Assembly (NCBI RefSeq): GCF_014192275.1
Contig: NZ_JACHXR010000001.1
Coordinates: 62,001-126,000, forward strand
Direction: 5' to 3'
Source of the DNA: Halomonas stenophila
Lineage (GTDB): Bacteria; Pseudomonadota; Gammaproteobacteria; Pseudomonadales; Halomonadaceae
Length of the DNA: 64,000 nucleotides
Under the pieces are notes generated by a model. The model was not told the DNA's origin. It made no database searches and worked only from the letters and a program-made list of their open reading frames with translations. The position numbers and the translations under genes are program-made. Of this stretch, positions 1 through 9,208 are shown one piece after another (position 1 is the stretch's first letter; each line of letters begins with the position of its first letter).

Positions 1-251
1 TGCCGATCATGTACATGCTGGGCATGGATCCGGTGCACGTGGGCATCGTGGTGGTATGCGCCCTGGCCATCGGCTTCCAGACGCCTCCACTCGGGGAGAA
101 CCTCTTCGTGGCCTCGGGGATCGGCGGCGCCTCGATCGAGGAGATCTCGTTGAAGGCGCTGCCCTTCGCTGCCGGCTCCATCGTGGCGCTGTTCATCATC
201 GCCTACTTTCCGCAGATCTCGCTCTGGTTGCCCAGCGTGATGGGCTACTAG
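1..251 (+). CDS. TRAP transporter large permease subunit (DctM/TeaC type), C-terminal end
   Basis: Only the last 80 or so codons are in the window. The readable tail (GENLFVASGIGG, then a hydrophobic segment ending IAYFPQISLWLPSVMGY) is typical of the DctM family, the 12-14 TM subunit that carries the substrate in periplasmic-binding-protein-dependent TRAP transporters of the inner membrane. A UspA-family gene follows after 64 nt. That order (large permease, then a universal stress protein) is the one known for the halomonad ectoine transporter TeaABC with TeaD. The substrate cannot be read from this fragment, so ectoine uptake is an inference from synteny. The start lies outside the window. 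Confidence 0.85.
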   Translation, partial: PIMYMLGMDPVHVGIVVVCALAIGFQTPPLGENLFVASGIGGASIEEISLKALPFAAGSIVALFIIAYFPQISLWLPSVMGY

Positions 252-315
252 TCGCTATCCGTTGCGACATCGCCGTGGCACTTCCCCGTGGGGGCCGCCG
301 ATGTGAGGAGGAATC

Positions 316-807
316 ATGAGTCATGGTATCCGTCGTATCCTGTGCTGTGTGGGGCTGAGAGGCGACTGCGAGCTGGTGCTGACACAGGCGGTGGGCCTGG
401 CGCTGGCCACCGGGGCCGAGCTTCACGTTCTGCACGCGGTCAAGTCCCTGTCCGACGACGTGGTCAACACCCTCAAGGTCAATATCCGCGATCGCAAGGT
501 GCTCGAGACCCTGATGGCGCAACGCCTCGATCAGGCCCACGAAGAACTCGATCAACGCATCGACACCTTCTGGACCCGCCATGCTGAGCTTCGTGAGGCC
601 TTCGGCGACCGGGAGGTGACGCGCAGCGTGCTAGAGGGCTATCCGGCCTCGGTGATCACCCATTTCGCCACGCGCTCCGGCAGCGACATGATCGTGATGG
701 CGGCCAACAAGCGAAGCTTCACGGCCACCTACGCGGGCAAGATCACCAAGGGCGTGATCAAGCGGGCCAGGGTGCCGGTGGTGGTGGTGCCGACCCGTCG
801 TGACTAG
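316..807 (+). CDS. Universal stress protein, UspA family (TeaD-like)
   Basis: A 163-aa protein with the Usp fold: an N-terminal beta strand IRRILCCVGL, the ALATGAELHVLHAV strand-helix, and a C-terminal half with SDMIVMAAN followed by a basic patch and VPVVVVPT. A strong ribosome site (GAGGAGGAAT) precedes the ATG. The typical ATP-binding G-2x-G-9x-G-S/T signature is not obvious; the corresponding stretch reads ANKRSFTATYAGKITKG, so nucleotide binding is uncertain. Its position behind a TRAP permease gene matches TeaD, which in Halomonas elongata modulates the ectoine transporter. The regulatory role here is inference from context. It is a cytoplasmic protein and probably co-transcribed with the TRAP genes. 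Confidence 0.85.
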   Translation: MSHGIRRILCCVGLRGDCELVLTQAVGLALATGAELHVLHAVKSLSDDVVNTLKVNIRDRKVLETLMAQRLDQAHEELDQRIDTFWTRHAELREAFGDREVTRSVLEGYPASVITHFATRSGSDMIVMAANKRSFTATYAGKITKGVIKRARVPVVVVPTRRD

Positions 808-846
808 TCCCCAGCCAGCTGGCTCGACGCTCCCGATCCTCTGAAT

Positions 847-871
847 GACGCCCGGCCTCGTGCCGGGCGTC
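847..871 (+). terminator. Hairpin after the UspA gene, likely terminator
   Basis: A perfect 10-bp stem, GACGCCCGGC / GCCGGGCGTC, with a 5-nt loop lies 40 nt after the usp stop codon. No clear T-run follows, so it may work as a weak or Rho-assisted terminator or stabilise the 3' end. Confidence 0.6.
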
Positions 872-1109
872 GCCGTTGGTCCAGGGCCATGCCCTTGGTC
901 TCAAGCCTCGTCCCTAACTGGTCCTAACTTCCCTCCCGGCACCCATGCACCATGGCCTTCATGTCGGCCGGCGAGGGCGTGCTCCTGCCGGGCTTGACGT
1001 CCTGGGAGGACGTCTCCGGCGCTCCCTTTCCGGGACCCGTATTCCAACAACGAAGGGCCGATCCCGTCGCAGGAGGCGACGATCGTCCCGTGGCTTACAA
1101 GGTGACGAT
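872..1109. other. Spacer between usp and yeiH with a short palindrome and a possible small ORF
   Basis: The stretch carries an 8-bp palindrome (GACGTCCT, loop GGG, AGGACGTC) at 996-1014. It also holds a 50-codon open frame at 961-1113 whose TGA overlaps the ATG of the next gene. That frame has no good ribosome site and no recognisable family. It might be a leader, a gene remnant or chance. No clear promoter was identified by eye. Confidence 0.35.
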
Positions 1110-2177
1110 ATGACTCGTCGAGACGCCGATGGCGCATCCGATATGTCGACCCTTCAGGGTAACAAACGGGCTTTACCCCGTAGCCTGCAACCGCTCCAAC
1201 GCATCATGCCGGGATTGATGATCTGCATCACCATCGCCCTGGCGACGACCTTTATCGCCGATCATTACGGCGGGCCGACCCTGCTCTACGCCCTGTTGTT
1301 CGGCATGACCCTGCATTTCCTCTCGGAGGAGGGACGCTGCCTGGCCGGTGTCGAGTTTGCCGCCAAGAAGGTCCTCCGGCTCGGCGTCGCGTTGCTGGGC
1401 GTGCGCATCACCATCGAGCAGGTCGCCGAACTCGGCATCGGACCGGTCCTGACCGTGGTCTGTGGCGTGATGCTGACCATTGCCCTGGGGGCCGTGCTGG
1501 CGCGCCTGATGGGCCTCGATCGGGACATGGGGCTGCTGACCGGCGGGTCGGTGGCGATCTGCGGCGCCTCGGCGGCGCTGGCCCTGTCGGCGGTCATGCC
1601 ACGCCATGCCAGCCATGAGCGCAACACCATCATGACGGTGGTGGGCGTGACCACCCTGTCCACCATGGCCATGGTGACCTATCCCCTGATCGTCGGCGTG
1701 CTGGGGCTAAGTGATACCGACGCGGGGATCTTCCTTGGCGGCACCATCCATGACGTGGCCCAGGTGGTCGGTGCCGGCTACATGATCTCCGAGGGCACCG
1801 GCGATGTGTCGACCTTCGTCAAGCTGCTGCGCGTGGCGATGCTGGTGCCGGCGGTGCTGGTCTTCATGTTCCTCTTCCGGCGCCATCGCCATGAGGAAGG
1901 GAGCGGTAAGGTACCGATGCTGCCGGGCTTCCTGGTCGCCTTCGTCGCCCTGGTGATCGTCAACAGCCTCGGCTGGATCCCGCCGATGGTCACCGAGGGC
2001 TTCACCGACCTGTCGCGGTGGTGCCTGGTGACCGCCATTGCCGCCCTGGGCATCAAGACGTCCTTCCAGAAGTTGGCCGTGGTGGGCTGGAAGCCGGTGA
2101 TCCTGATGGTGGCGGAGACGGTCTTCCTGCTGCTGCTGGTGCTGGCCTTCATCCACTTCGACCTGGCGAGCCTGTGA
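1110..2177 (+). CDS. YeiH/UPF0324 family putative sulfate/anion exporter, integral membrane protein
   Basis: A 355-aa polytopic inner-membrane protein of the YeiH (Cons_hypoth698, UPF0324) family. Recognisable segments are LRLGVALLGVRIT, the motif GLLTGGSVAICGASAALA, GTIHDVAQVVGAGY and the C-terminal ALGIKTSFQKL, with about ten hydrophobic helices. The chosen ATG at 1110 has AAGGTGAC upstream; a second ATG at 1143 is possible. Longer upstream reading gives Arg-rich non-protein-like sequence. Members have been linked to sulfate or sulfonate metabolism, but transport specificity is not established by the sequence. The stop codon overlaps the start of thiS, so the two are probably co-translated. 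Confidence 0.87.
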   Translation: MTRRDADGASDMSTLQGNKRALPRSLQPLQRIMPGLMICITIALATTFIADHYGGPTLLYALLFGMTLHFLSEEGRCLAGVEFAAKKVLRLGVALLGVRITIEQVAELGIGPVLTVVCGVMLTIALGAVLARLMGLDRDMGLLTGGSVAICGASAALALSAVMPRHASHERNTIMTVVGVTTLSTMAMVTYPLIVGVLGLSDTDAGIFLGGTIHDVAQVVGAGYMISEGTGDVSTFVKLLRVAMLVPAVLVFMFLFRRHRHEEGSGKVPMLPGFLVAFVALVIVNSLGWIPPMVTEGFTDLSRWCLVTAIAALGIKTSFQKLAVVGWKPVILMVAETVFLLLLVLAFIHFDLASL

Positions 2178-2380
2178 TGATGAGAATCCACGTCAACGGC
2201 CAGGAACGCTCTGTCGAGGCACGAGGCACCCTGGCGTGCCTGCTCGAGGCGCTCGGCCTGGCAGCCTCGCGCATCGCCGTCGAGGTGAACGAGGAAGTGG
2301 TGCCCGCCAGCCGCCACGCCGATACCGTCCTCGCCGCCGGCGACCGCATCGAGGTCGTGCATGCCATCGGCGGCGGCTGA
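2177..2380 (+). CDS. thiS: Sulfur carrier protein ThiS
   Basis: A 67-aa ubiquitin-fold protein that ends in the Gly-Gly tail (HAIGGG) needed for C-terminal adenylation and thiocarboxylation. It carries sulfur to ThiG for assembly of the thiazole ring of thiamine. The sequence fits the family from end to end (IHVNGQ at the N-terminus, [31 protein letters not shown]). Two consecutive ATGs at 2177 and 2180 sit in TGATGATG, the first overlapping the yeiH stop codon, so translation is coupled. thiG follows after 25 nt. No TPP riboswitch is seen upstream of this pair, in contrast to thiC and tenA in the same window. Confidence 0.95.
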   Translation: MMRIHVNGQERSVEARGTLACLLEALGLAASRIAVEVNEEVVPASRHADTVLAAGDRIEVVHAIGGG

Positions 2381-2405
2381 ATCCCGCTCGACGAGGAGAT
2401 CCCGG

Positions 2406-3197
2406 ATGACAGTTTCCGATCAACCGCTGCGCATCGCCGGCCGCGAGTTTGCCTCGCGGCTGCTGGTCGGCACCGGCAAGTACCGCGACGCCGCGGAGAC
2501 GGCGGCGGCGCTCGAGGCCAGCGCTAGCGAGGTGGTGACCTTCGCCGTACGTCGCACCGATCTGGGCCAGGGCAACGACGAGCCTGCCCTGCTCGAGGTG
2601 GTCCCGCCGTCTCGCTATACGTTGCTCCCCAACACCGCGGGGTGCCATGACGCCCGGGCCGCCGTGCGTACCTGCCGGCTCGCCAGGGAACTGCTGGACG
2701 GCCACAATCTGGTCAAGCTCGAGGTACTGGGGGACGAGACGACCCTCTATCCCAACGTGGTCGAGACCCTCAAGGCCGCCGAGGCGCTGATCGCCGATGG
2801 CTTCGAGGTCATGGCCTACACCAGCGACGATCCCATCGTGGCCGCCGAACTCGAGGCCCTGGGGTGTTGCGCGATCATGCCCTTGGGCTCGCTGATCGGC
2901 TCCGGCTGCGGCATCCAGAACCCCCACAACATCCGGCTGATCATCGAGCGGGCGTCGGTGCCGGTGCTCATCGATGCCGGTATCGGCACCGCCTCGGAGG
3001 CGGCGCTGGCCATGGAGCTGGGCTGCGACGCCGTGCTGATGAACTCCGCCATTGCCCATGCCCGGGACCCGGTGGCCATGGCCAGGGCGATGAAGGCGGC
3101 GGTCGAGGCCGGACGCGGCGCCTATCTGGCCGGGCGCATGCCGCGCCGAGGCCAGGCCAAGCCCTCCTCGCCCATGGCCGGTCGTATCAAGGAGTGA
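2406..3197 (+). CDS. thiG: Thiazole synthase ThiG
   Basis: A 263-aa (beta/alpha)8 barrel enzyme that condenses 1-deoxy-D-xylulose 5-phosphate, dehydroglycine and ThiS thiocarboxylate into the thiamine thiazole. Diagnostic segments are the N-terminal [12 protein letters not shown], the VTFAVRR strand, LPNTAGC, the Schiff-base Lys region [25 protein letters not shown], and [17 protein letters not shown]. The length matches the family. The ATG at 2406 has GAGGAG 6-11 nt upstream and follows thiS directly, forming a yeiH-thiS-thiG transcription unit. The gene ends facing the next one, which lies on the other strand. Confidence 0.97.
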   Translation: MTVSDQPLRIAGREFASRLLVGTGKYRDAAETAAALEASASEVVTFAVRRTDLGQGNDEPALLEVVPPSRYTLLPNTAGCHDARAAVRTCRLARELLDGHNLVKLEVLGDETTLYPNVVETLKAAEALIADGFEVMAYTSDDPIVAAELEALGCCAIMPLGSLIGSGCGIQNPHNIRLIIERASVPVLIDAGIGTASEAALAMELGCDAVLMNSAIAHARDPVAMARAMKAAVEAGRGAYLAGRMPRRGQAKPSSPMAGRIKE

Positions 3198-3243
3198 AGC
3201 CGCGCGCACCTCGCCAGGCCTCGGTGCGGTGATCCCTGGCGCC

Positions 3244-3846
3244 TCAGGGGCGGCAGTAGTAGAGCTTCGCCGGGAGGATGTTGAGCGGCTCGAAATCACA
3301 CTCCACCTCGGAGAAGACCTGGCGCAGGTCGGGCAGCACCCTGGAGGAGAACTGGTAGATCAACATGGCGCCCTGGGGCGCGAGCGCGTCCAGGCTGCTG
3401 GTGAGAACGGACTCGCGGCTCGTGGCCGACATGGTGCTGAAGGGGATGCCGGCCAGCACGTAGTCGGCAGTGGGCAGCCCCAGGCGACCCAGCTCGGCCT
3501 GGACCGTCTCCGCGGAGCCGCGGACCACCCGGAGACGGGGATCCGGCAGTGACCGTTGGAGGAAGTCGACGAACTCCTGGTTGGTCTCCAGCACCAGCAG
3601 GGTACTCTCCGCTGGCATGCGTTGCAGGAGCTCCCGGGTGATGGTCCCGACTCCGGGCCCGTATTCGACGATGACCTGTACGGAGCGCCAGTCGATCTGT
3701 TCGAGCAGGCGACGAACCAGAAAGGGGGAGCTGGGGATGATCGAGCCCAGCATTCGGGGATGCTTGAAGAAGTTGCGTGCGAAGAGAGACAGCTGGGCGC
3801 GTCGCCCGTTTCCTGCCAAGGCCGTGGGCTGGTCTTGCGCGGTCAT
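3244..3846 (-). CDS. Class I SAM-dependent methyltransferase, phospholipid N-methyltransferase-like (COG3963 type)
   Basis: A 200-aa soluble methyltransferase. The SAM-binding motif I reads VEYGPGVGTITREL, with the acidic motif II LVLETNQEF and the motif IV region YVLAGIPFSTM. The N-terminal stretch FFKHPRMLGSIIPSSPFLVRRLL is characteristic of the PmtA/COG3963 group, which resembles KsgA and includes bacterial phosphatidylethanolamine N-methyltransferases. Activity on PE would give phosphatidylcholine; this is a family-based inference, and related proteins of unknown substrate exist. It ends 46 nt from thiG, convergent with it, and is flanked by the pta gene, so it is likely a single-gene unit. 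Confidence 0.75.
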   Translation of the reverse strand: MTAQDQPTALAGNGRRAQLSLFARNFFKHPRMLGSIIPSSPFLVRRLLEQIDWRSVQVIVEYGPGVGTITRELLQRMPAESTLLVLETNQEFVDFLQRSLPDPRLRVVRGSAETVQAELGRLGLPTADYVLAGIPFSTMSATSRESVLTSSLDALAPQGAMLIYQFSSRVLPDLRQVFSEVECDFEPLNILPAKLYYCRP

Positions 3847-3960
3847 GGGCGAGCCTCCTGCCGTGGAATGGTGACCTATGCATCCACTCTAGGTCGGTAG
3901 AGTGGAGGGGGGAAGGGCGCGCCACTCCCATGTCGTCAGGCGCGGCCGGCGCCGGCGCAC

Positions 3961-6129
3961 TCAATCGCCCTGTCCGGCCTGGATGGCGGTCAGGGCGATG
4001 GTGTAGACGATGTCGTCGACCAGGGCCCCGCGGGAGAGGTCGTTCACCGGCTTGTCGAGCCCCTGCAGCATGGGACCGACGCTGACCACCCCGGCGCTGC
4101 GCTGGACCGCCTTGTAGGTGGTGTTGCCGGTATTGAGGTCGGGGAACACGAACACCGTGGCGCGCCCGGCCACCGGGGATCCCGGCGCCTTCTGTCGGCC
4201 GACGCTCTCGATGGCGGCGGCATCGTACTGCAGGGGACCGTCGATCAGGAGGTCCGGGGCCCGCTGCCGGGCCAGCTGGGTGGCCTGGCGCACCTTGTCG
4301 ACGTCGGCCCCGCGGCCGGATTCGCCGGTGGAGTAGCTGAGCATGGCGACTCGGGGCTCGATGCCGAAGGCGGCGGCGGAGCGCGCGCTCTGCACGGCGA
4401 TCTCCGCCAGGGCCTCGGCATCGGGGTCGGGATTCACCGCGCAGTCGCCGTAGACCACCACTTGGTCCGGCAGCAGCATGAAGAATACCGACGAGACCAG
4501 CGAATAGCCGGGGGCCATCTTGATCAGCTGGAAGGCGGGGCGGATGGTATTGGCGGTGGTGTGCACCGCCCCCGAGACCAGGCCGTCCACCTTGCCCTCG
4601 GCGAGCATCATGGAGCCCAGTACCACGTTGTCGTGGAGCTGCGCCTCCGCGGTCAGGGCGTTGAGCCGGCCCTGGCGGCGCGCCACCATCGGCTTGACGT
4701 AGCGCAGGCGAATGCGGTCCGGGTCGATGATCTCCAGCGTCTCGGGCAGCTCGAGGCCGCGCTGGCGGGCCGCCTCGGCGATCGTCTCGCGCCGGCCGAG
4801 CAGCACGCAGTCGGCGATGCCGCGGCGCTGGCAGACGATGGCGGCCTCCAGGGTGCGCGGCTCGTCCCCCTCGGGCAGTACGATGCGTCGCCGGGTCTGC
4901 TGCGCCATCTGCACCAGCCGATGACGGAAGGCCGCCGGGGACAGCCGGTGGGGAAAGCCATGGCTCAGCGTCTGCCGGAGCCAGTCGAGGTCCAGGTGGT
5001 CGGCGACGAAGCGCGTCACCCGCTCGGCCCGCTCGGGATCGTCCCGGGGGATGTCGCGACTCATCTGGTCCAGTCGACGGGCCGTGGCATAGCTGTCGCT
5101 GTCCACGGCGAGCACCGGCAGACCGGTCTGCAGGGCCGGGCGGCAGAAGTCGATCATCGCCGCCTCCGGCGGCTCGCCATGGGTCAGCAGGAGCCCGGCC
5201 AGGCGGACCCCGTTCATGGTGGCCAGCGCCGTCGCCAGCAGGGTGTCATCGCGATCCCCGGAGCTGACGATCAGCCGCCCCGGCTGGAAGGCAGGCAGTG
5301 AGCGTGCCGCACTGCGGGCACACAGGCTGGTCCCCAGCACCCGGCGTGTCGTGGCCTCCCCCTCGTGGAGGAAGCGCGCGTCCAGGGCGCGGGCCACGTC
5401 CAGGATCCGCGGGGCGCTCAGGGCGGCGTGATAGGGGACCGCCGCGATCAGCGGGGGCGTCTCGGCATCGAGGTCGGCCAGGCGCTCCCGCCAGGTCGCG
5501 AGGATGGCCGGGGCCCGGTGGGCCGAGGCCTCCGGGGGTTCGGCGGTGGCCTCTTCCTGGGGCGGCAGCCGCATCAGCAGGCAGCCCAGGGTGCGCCGCG
5601 TCCCGTCGCCGTCGAAAGCCTGGGCATGCATGTCCAGCCGCTCGGCCAGGGCCTGGGGATCGGCGGGGTCGCCATCGGTGACCAGCAGGATGCGGGCATC
5701 CAGGGCGTGGGCCAGTTGGGCGTTGAGCCGGGTGGCATAGCTGCTGTGCGGGCTGGGCGCCAGCCCTTCCACCAGGATCAACTCGGCGGGCTCGCCGTCT
5801 GTCGGGGCGGCCAGCTCGGCGTGGCGCGCCACGGCATGCTCCATGAGGTCGTCGAGCCGGTCCTCGCGCAGCAGCCGCTCCAGGACGGGCTGGGGCAGCG
5901 GCAATGGCGGCGTCAGGCCCAGGGTGCTGGCCACCAGGGCCGAGGAGCGGTCCGGACCCTCGCCGTTGAGTTCGTCCTGGCGGAAGGGCTTCATGAAGGC
6001 GCTGCGCAGGCCCAGGGTGTCCAGGGCCCGCAGCAGGCCGAGACAGGCCGAGGTCAGGCCGACGCCGCCGTCGGTGGGCACCACCAGCAGGGTGCGGGGC
6101 TCGGTGGCCGTGGCATCGACGGGGCTCAT
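3961..6129 (-). CDS. pta: Phosphate acetyltransferase (long form with P-loop and DRTGG domains)
   Basis: A 722-aa cytoplasmic enzyme interconverting acetyl-CoA and acetyl phosphate. The N-terminus (residues 13-60, [20 protein letters not shown]) is the P-loop-like domain, the middle is the DRTGG domain, and the last ~330 residues are the PTA_PTB catalytic domain ([80 protein letters not shown]). The length equals the Escherichia coli type. The ATG at 6129 overlaps the ackA stop codon (ATGA), so ackA and pta are translationally coupled. Together they form the overflow route acetyl-CoA to acetate with ATP gain, or acetate assimilation in reverse. Confidence 0.97.
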   Translation of the reverse strand: MSPVDATATEPRTLLVVPTDGGVGLTSACLGLLRALDTLGLRSAFMKPFRQDELNGEGPDRSSALVASTLGLTPPLPLPQPVLERLLREDRLDDLMEHAVARHAELAAPTDGEPAELILVEGLAPSPHSSYATRLNAQLAHALDARILLVTDGDPADPQALAERLDMHAQAFDGDGTRRTLGCLLMRLPPQEEATAEPPEASAHRAPAILATWRERLADLDAETPPLIAAVPYHAALSAPRILDVARALDARFLHEGEATTRRVLGTSLCARSAARSLPAFQPGRLIVSSGDRDDTLLATALATMNGVRLAGLLLTHGEPPEAAMIDFCRPALQTGLPVLAVDSDSYATARRLDQMSRDIPRDDPERAERVTRFVADHLDLDWLRQTLSHGFPHRLSPAAFRHRLVQMAQQTRRRIVLPEGDEPRTLEAAIVCQRRGIADCVLLGRRETIAEAARQRGLELPETLEIIDPDRIRLRYVKPMVARRQGRLNALTAEAQLHDNVVLGSMMLAEGKVDGLVSGAVHTTANTIRPAFQLIKMAPGYSLVSSVFFMLLPDQVVVYGDCAVNPDPDAEALAEIAVQSARSAAAFGIEPRVAMLSYSTGESGRGADVDKVRQATQLARQRAPDLLIDGPLQYDAAAIESVGRQKAPGSPVAGRATVFVFPDLNTGNTTYKAVQRSAGVVSVGPMLQGLDKPVNDLSRGALVDDIVYTIALTAIQAGQGD

Positions 6130-7310
6130 GGGCAGGGGATCTCCAGCAGGCGGCGCGTCTCCGCGGCGATATGCGCCTCCTCGTCGGTGGGGATGACCCA
6201 GACCTGGGGGCTAGGCTCGCCGGCATCGATGCGTCCTTCCTCGCCACCCACGGCGCGGGCGTTGGCCGCCGCCGAGAGGCGCAGCCCGAAGTGGGGTAGC
6301 TGGTCGATCACTCGGGCGCGGATGGTGGCGGCATTCTCGCCGATGCCGCCGGTGAAGACGATGCCGTCCAGGCGGGGCAGGGCGCAGGTGAGGCCCGCCA
6401 GGGACTTGGCGAGCCGGTAGCAGAACACCTCGATGGCCAGGGTGGCGCCGGCGTGGTGCTCCGCGGCGGCTTGCTCGAGGCGGCGCATGTCGTTGGACAG
6501 CCCCGACAGGCCCAGCAGGCCGCTCTGCTTGTTGAGCAGGGTGTCGATGCGTTCCAGCGACCAGCCCAGCCGGCGGGACAGATGGACGTGCAGTCCCGGG
6601 TCGACATCGCCGCTGCGCGTGCCCATCACCAGGCCCTCGAGGGGCGTCAGGCCCATGCTGGTGTCGAGGCTTCGGCCCTGCCAGACCGCACAGGTGGAGC
6701 AGCCGTTGCCCAGGTGGGCGATCAGCCAGCCCCCGTGGGGGCGATCGCTCAGGTGCTCGACACGACGGCTGACATAGGCATGGCTGCTGCCGTGGAAGCC
6801 GTAGCGACGGACCCCCTGGTTGCGGTAGAGGGCCTCGGGAAGGGCATAGCGATAGGCCCGGGGCGGCAGGCTCCGGTGGAAGGCGGTGTCGAACACCGCC
6901 ACCTGGGGCAGCGTCGGGAACAGCCGCCGCGTGGCGGCGACGCCCTCGAGGTTGGCGGGGTTGTGCAGCGGCGCCAGCTCGCTGATGGTCTCGAGGCCGC
7001 GCAGTGCCGCATCGTCGAGCAGGGTGGCGTCGCTGAAGCGCTCGCCACCGTGGACGATGCGGTGGCCCACGGCGATCGGCGCCAGGTCCTCCAACTGCTC
7101 CAGGATCGCCGACATGGCCTCGTGATGCCCGGCACCGTTCAGGGCGCGGGAGACGCGCTGGCCCCGGCGGTCGGTCCCCGTGAGTCGGGCATCCACGGCC
7201 CCCAGCCGTTCCACCAGGCCGGCCAGGCGAGGCGCCTGGGGGGCGCTCGGAACCAGCGCGTACTTGATCGATGACGAGCCGCAGTTGATCACCAGTACCG
7301 GGTCTTGCAT
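6126..7310 (-). CDS. ackA: Acetate kinase
   Basis: A 394-aa enzyme of the ASKHA fold that transfers phosphate between acetyl phosphate and ADP. Family motifs are visible in order: [16 protein letters not shown] at the N-terminus, [71 protein letters not shown] and [10 protein letters not shown]. The start at 7310 has AGGAAGC just upstream; reading further upstream gives no conserved residues. It is the first gene of the ackA-pta operon. The upstream 200 nt is shared with a divergent outer-membrane protein gene. Confidence 0.97.
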   Translation of the reverse strand: MQDPVLVINCGSSSIKYALVPSAPQAPRLAGLVERLGAVDARLTGTDRRGQRVSRALNGAGHHEAMSAILEQLEDLAPIAVGHRIVHGGERFSDATLLDDAALRGLETISELAPLHNPANLEGVAATRRLFPTLPQVAVFDTAFHRSLPPRAYRYALPEALYRNQGVRRYGFHGSSHAYVSRRVEHLSDRPHGGWLIAHLGNGCSTCAVWQGRSLDTSMGLTPLEGLVMGTRSGDVDPGLHVHLSRRLGWSLERIDTLLNKQSGLLGLSGLSNDMRRLEQAAAEHHAGATLAIEVFCYRLAKSLAGLTCALPRLDGIVFTGGIGENAATIRARVIDQLPHFGLRLSAAANARAVGGEEGRIDAGEPSPQVWVIPTDEEAHIAAETRRLLEIPCP

Positions 7311-7513
7311 GCTGCTTCCTGTCGTCTCAGGGGCCGCCCTGCCGGTGGGCGGCCGAGGTCTCGAATCTACCATGGGGAGGGGGTTCCCGCAGTGGCCGTG
7401 ACGGCCATCCCGCACTCCCCCGGCATCGATCAAGGCAGCATGGCGGGTTGCCCCGCCTTGTACCAGACTGTCATAGGTGCGAGGAAACATCGTTTCCCGA
7501 CTGGAGGAGAATC

Positions 7514-8026
7514 ATGAAGAGATTGGCGATTCCTGTGGTGTCCGCGGCCTGCCTGCTCGCCGCGACGGCCGTCCAGGCCCAGGGCGGACCGATGATGTAC
7601 CAGCCGAGCTCCTACGTCGGTGCCGACGCGCTGTTCTGGCAGCTGGATCCCGAGGGCCGGGGCGGGGATTTCGACAGCACCGGACTGCGCCTGCGGGGCG
7701 GGGTGGCCTTCAATGACTATTTCGCCCTCGAGGGGCACCTGGGCACCGGCGGCTCCGATGGCCCGGTGGACCTCGACTACCTGGCCGGCGGCTACGCCAA
7801 GGGCATGCTGCCGGTCACGCCGCAGCTGCGGATCTTCGGCCTGCTGGGGGCCACCGAGGTGGAGTTCGACGGCGGCGACGATTCCGAGAGCGATCTCTCC
7901 TATGGCGGGGGCGCCAGCTACGCCGTGATGCCCAATCTCTCGGTGGACGCCGATTACATGCGCTATCTGGAGGAGTCGCGCTTCGACTTCGATGCGGTCA
8001 GCGTCGGGGCGACCTACCACTTCTGA
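7514..8026 (+). CDS. Outer membrane beta-barrel protein (opacity/OmpA-like porin family)
   Basis: A 170-aa protein with a Sec signal peptide (MKRLAIPVVSAACLLAATAVQA, cut after residue 22) and alternating-pattern strands such as VGADALFWQL, TGLRLRGGVAFNDYFALEGHLGTG, LRIFGLLGATEVEF and LSYGGGASYAVMPNLSVDADYMRY. It ends in the aromatic residue Phe (VGATYHF), the usual signal for BAM-dependent insertion. The length suits an 8-stranded barrel. GGAGGAGA precedes the ATG. It is monocistronic: a strong hairpin follows the stop codon. Its substrate or partner is unknown. Confidence 0.85.
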   Translation: MKRLAIPVVSAACLLAATAVQAQGGPMMYQPSSYVGADALFWQLDPEGRGGDFDSTGLRLRGGVAFNDYFALEGHLGTGGSDGPVDLDYLAGGYAKGMLPVTPQLRIFGLLGATEVEFDGGDDSESDLSYGGGASYAVMPNLSVDADYMRYLEESRFDFDAVSVGATYHF

Positions 8027-8054
8027 GCGCGATTCGCATCACAGGGCGCACCAA

Positions 8055-8090
8055 CACGACGCCCCCGCCGATCACGGCGGGGGCGTCGTG
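8055..8090 (+). terminator. Strong hairpin after the barrel gene
   Basis: A perfect 15-bp stem, CACGACGCCCCCGCC / GGCGGGGGCGTCGTG, with loop GATCAC starts 28 nt after the stop codon. No T-run follows. A second, imperfect GC-rich foldback lies at about 8186-8229. Confidence 0.7.
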
Positions 8091-8296
8091 CGTCGTGACG
8101 GGGCAGGGCGGCAGGGCGCGCAACGCATTCTGCCCTCTCTTGGTGCGTATCCGGGCGGGGGGAGCCGCCCACGGGGACGGCGCGGCCCCGCCGCCGCCCC
8201 CGACGACCATGGGCGGGGGCGCCGCGGGGACTCGCGGCCGACCTGGCACGTAGCGTGCAAGGCATTGCCCGTAACCGGGACACACAAGGTGATGCC

Positions 8297-9208
8297 ATGC
8301 CCTGCGACTGGATGTTCCCCGATGAGGCGCCGTCCTCGCGCCTGCTCTTCACCGATCTCGACGGCTCCCTGCTCGACCACCGGAGCTACGACTGGTCGCC
8401 GGCCGCCCCCTGGCTGGAACGCCTGGCGACGCTCGGGGTGCCGGTCATCCCGGTGACCAGCAAGACCCGCAGCGAGCTGCTGCCCCTGCGCCAGACGCTG
8501 GGGCTGACGGCGGCGCCCTTCGTCGCCGAGAACGGGGCGGTGGTCGGCCTGCCCCCGGCCTGGTGCCATGCCCGGCTGGAGCGCACCCCGGGGCCCGACG
8601 GCCTGGTGATCCGCACGCTCGGGGTCGATATCGGCTTCATCCGTCAGCGCCTGGCGGTGTGGCGGGAACGGCTGGGCGTGCGCTTCACGGCGATGAGCGA
8701 GATGGCGCTCGACGCGCTGGTCGCCTTCACCGGCCTGGGCGAGCACGAGGCGCGCCTGGCCAGGATGCGCGAGGGCAGCGAGCCCTTGATCTGGGAGGAC
8801 AGCGACGCGCGCCTGGCCACGTTCCGCGAGGGACTGGCCGGCGACGGCCTGCGGCTGGTGCGGGGCGGGCGCTTCTGGCATGTCACCGGCGAGTCCGACA
8901 AGGGCAGTGCCGTGAGCTGGCTGGTGGCACGCCTCGAGGCGCTGCGCGGCGTGCATCCCCTGACCCTGGCGCTGGGCGACGGCCCCAACGATATCACCAT
9001 GCTCGAGGCGGTGGATCAGGCGGTGGTGATCCGGGGCTGCCACGGCCTCGAGGTCGCCCCGCGGCAGCCGGCGCTCTATCGCAGCCGGGCCAGCGGTCCC
9101 GCCGGCTGGGCCGAGGGGGTGGATCACTGGTGGGGGCGAGCCGGGCGCGGGCCTCGGCCGACGCCGTCCCCCGACGATCCCTTCACCCCGGGGAGGGACC
9201 TGGCATGA
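8297..9208 (+). CDS. gpgP: HAD-family glucosyl-/mannosyl-3-phosphoglycerate phosphatase
   Basis: A 303-aa HAD hydrolase of the mannosyl-3-phosphoglycerate phosphatase group (Cof-like cap). Motif I is LLFTDLDGSLLDH (nucleophile and acid Asp), motif II PVTSKTRSE, the cap carries AAPFVAENGAVVGLP, and motif IV is LALGDGPNDITMLEAVD. The ATG at 8297 has AAGGTG upstream; a GTG at 8255 is less likely. Its last four bases overlap the start of the glucosyl-3-phosphoglycerate synthase gene (ATGA), so it should remove the 3-phosphate from that enzyme's product to give glucosylglycerate, a compatible solute. The MPGP family is broad; glucosyl specificity is inferred from the neighbour. Confidence 0.88.
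   Translation: MPCDWMFPDEAPSSRLLFTDLDGSLLDHRSYDWSPAAPWLERLATLGVPVIPVTSKTRSELLPLRQTLGLTAAPFVAENGAVVGLPPAWCHARLERTPGPDGLVIRTLGVDIGFIRQRLAVWRERLGVRFTAMSEMALDALVAFTGLGEHEARLARMREGSEPLIWEDSDARLATFREGLAGDGLRLVRGGRFWHVTGESDKGSAVSWLVARLEALRGVHPLTLALGDGPNDITMLEAVDQAVVIRGCHGLEVAPRQPALYRSRASGPAGWAEGVDHWWGRAGRGPRPTPSPDDPFTPGRDLA

Noticed and set aside
8186..8229. Imperfect GC foldback between the barrel gene and gpgP
   Set aside because: The arms pair only after gaps in very GC-rich DNA, and no T-run follows. It is mentioned with the terminator but not called separately.
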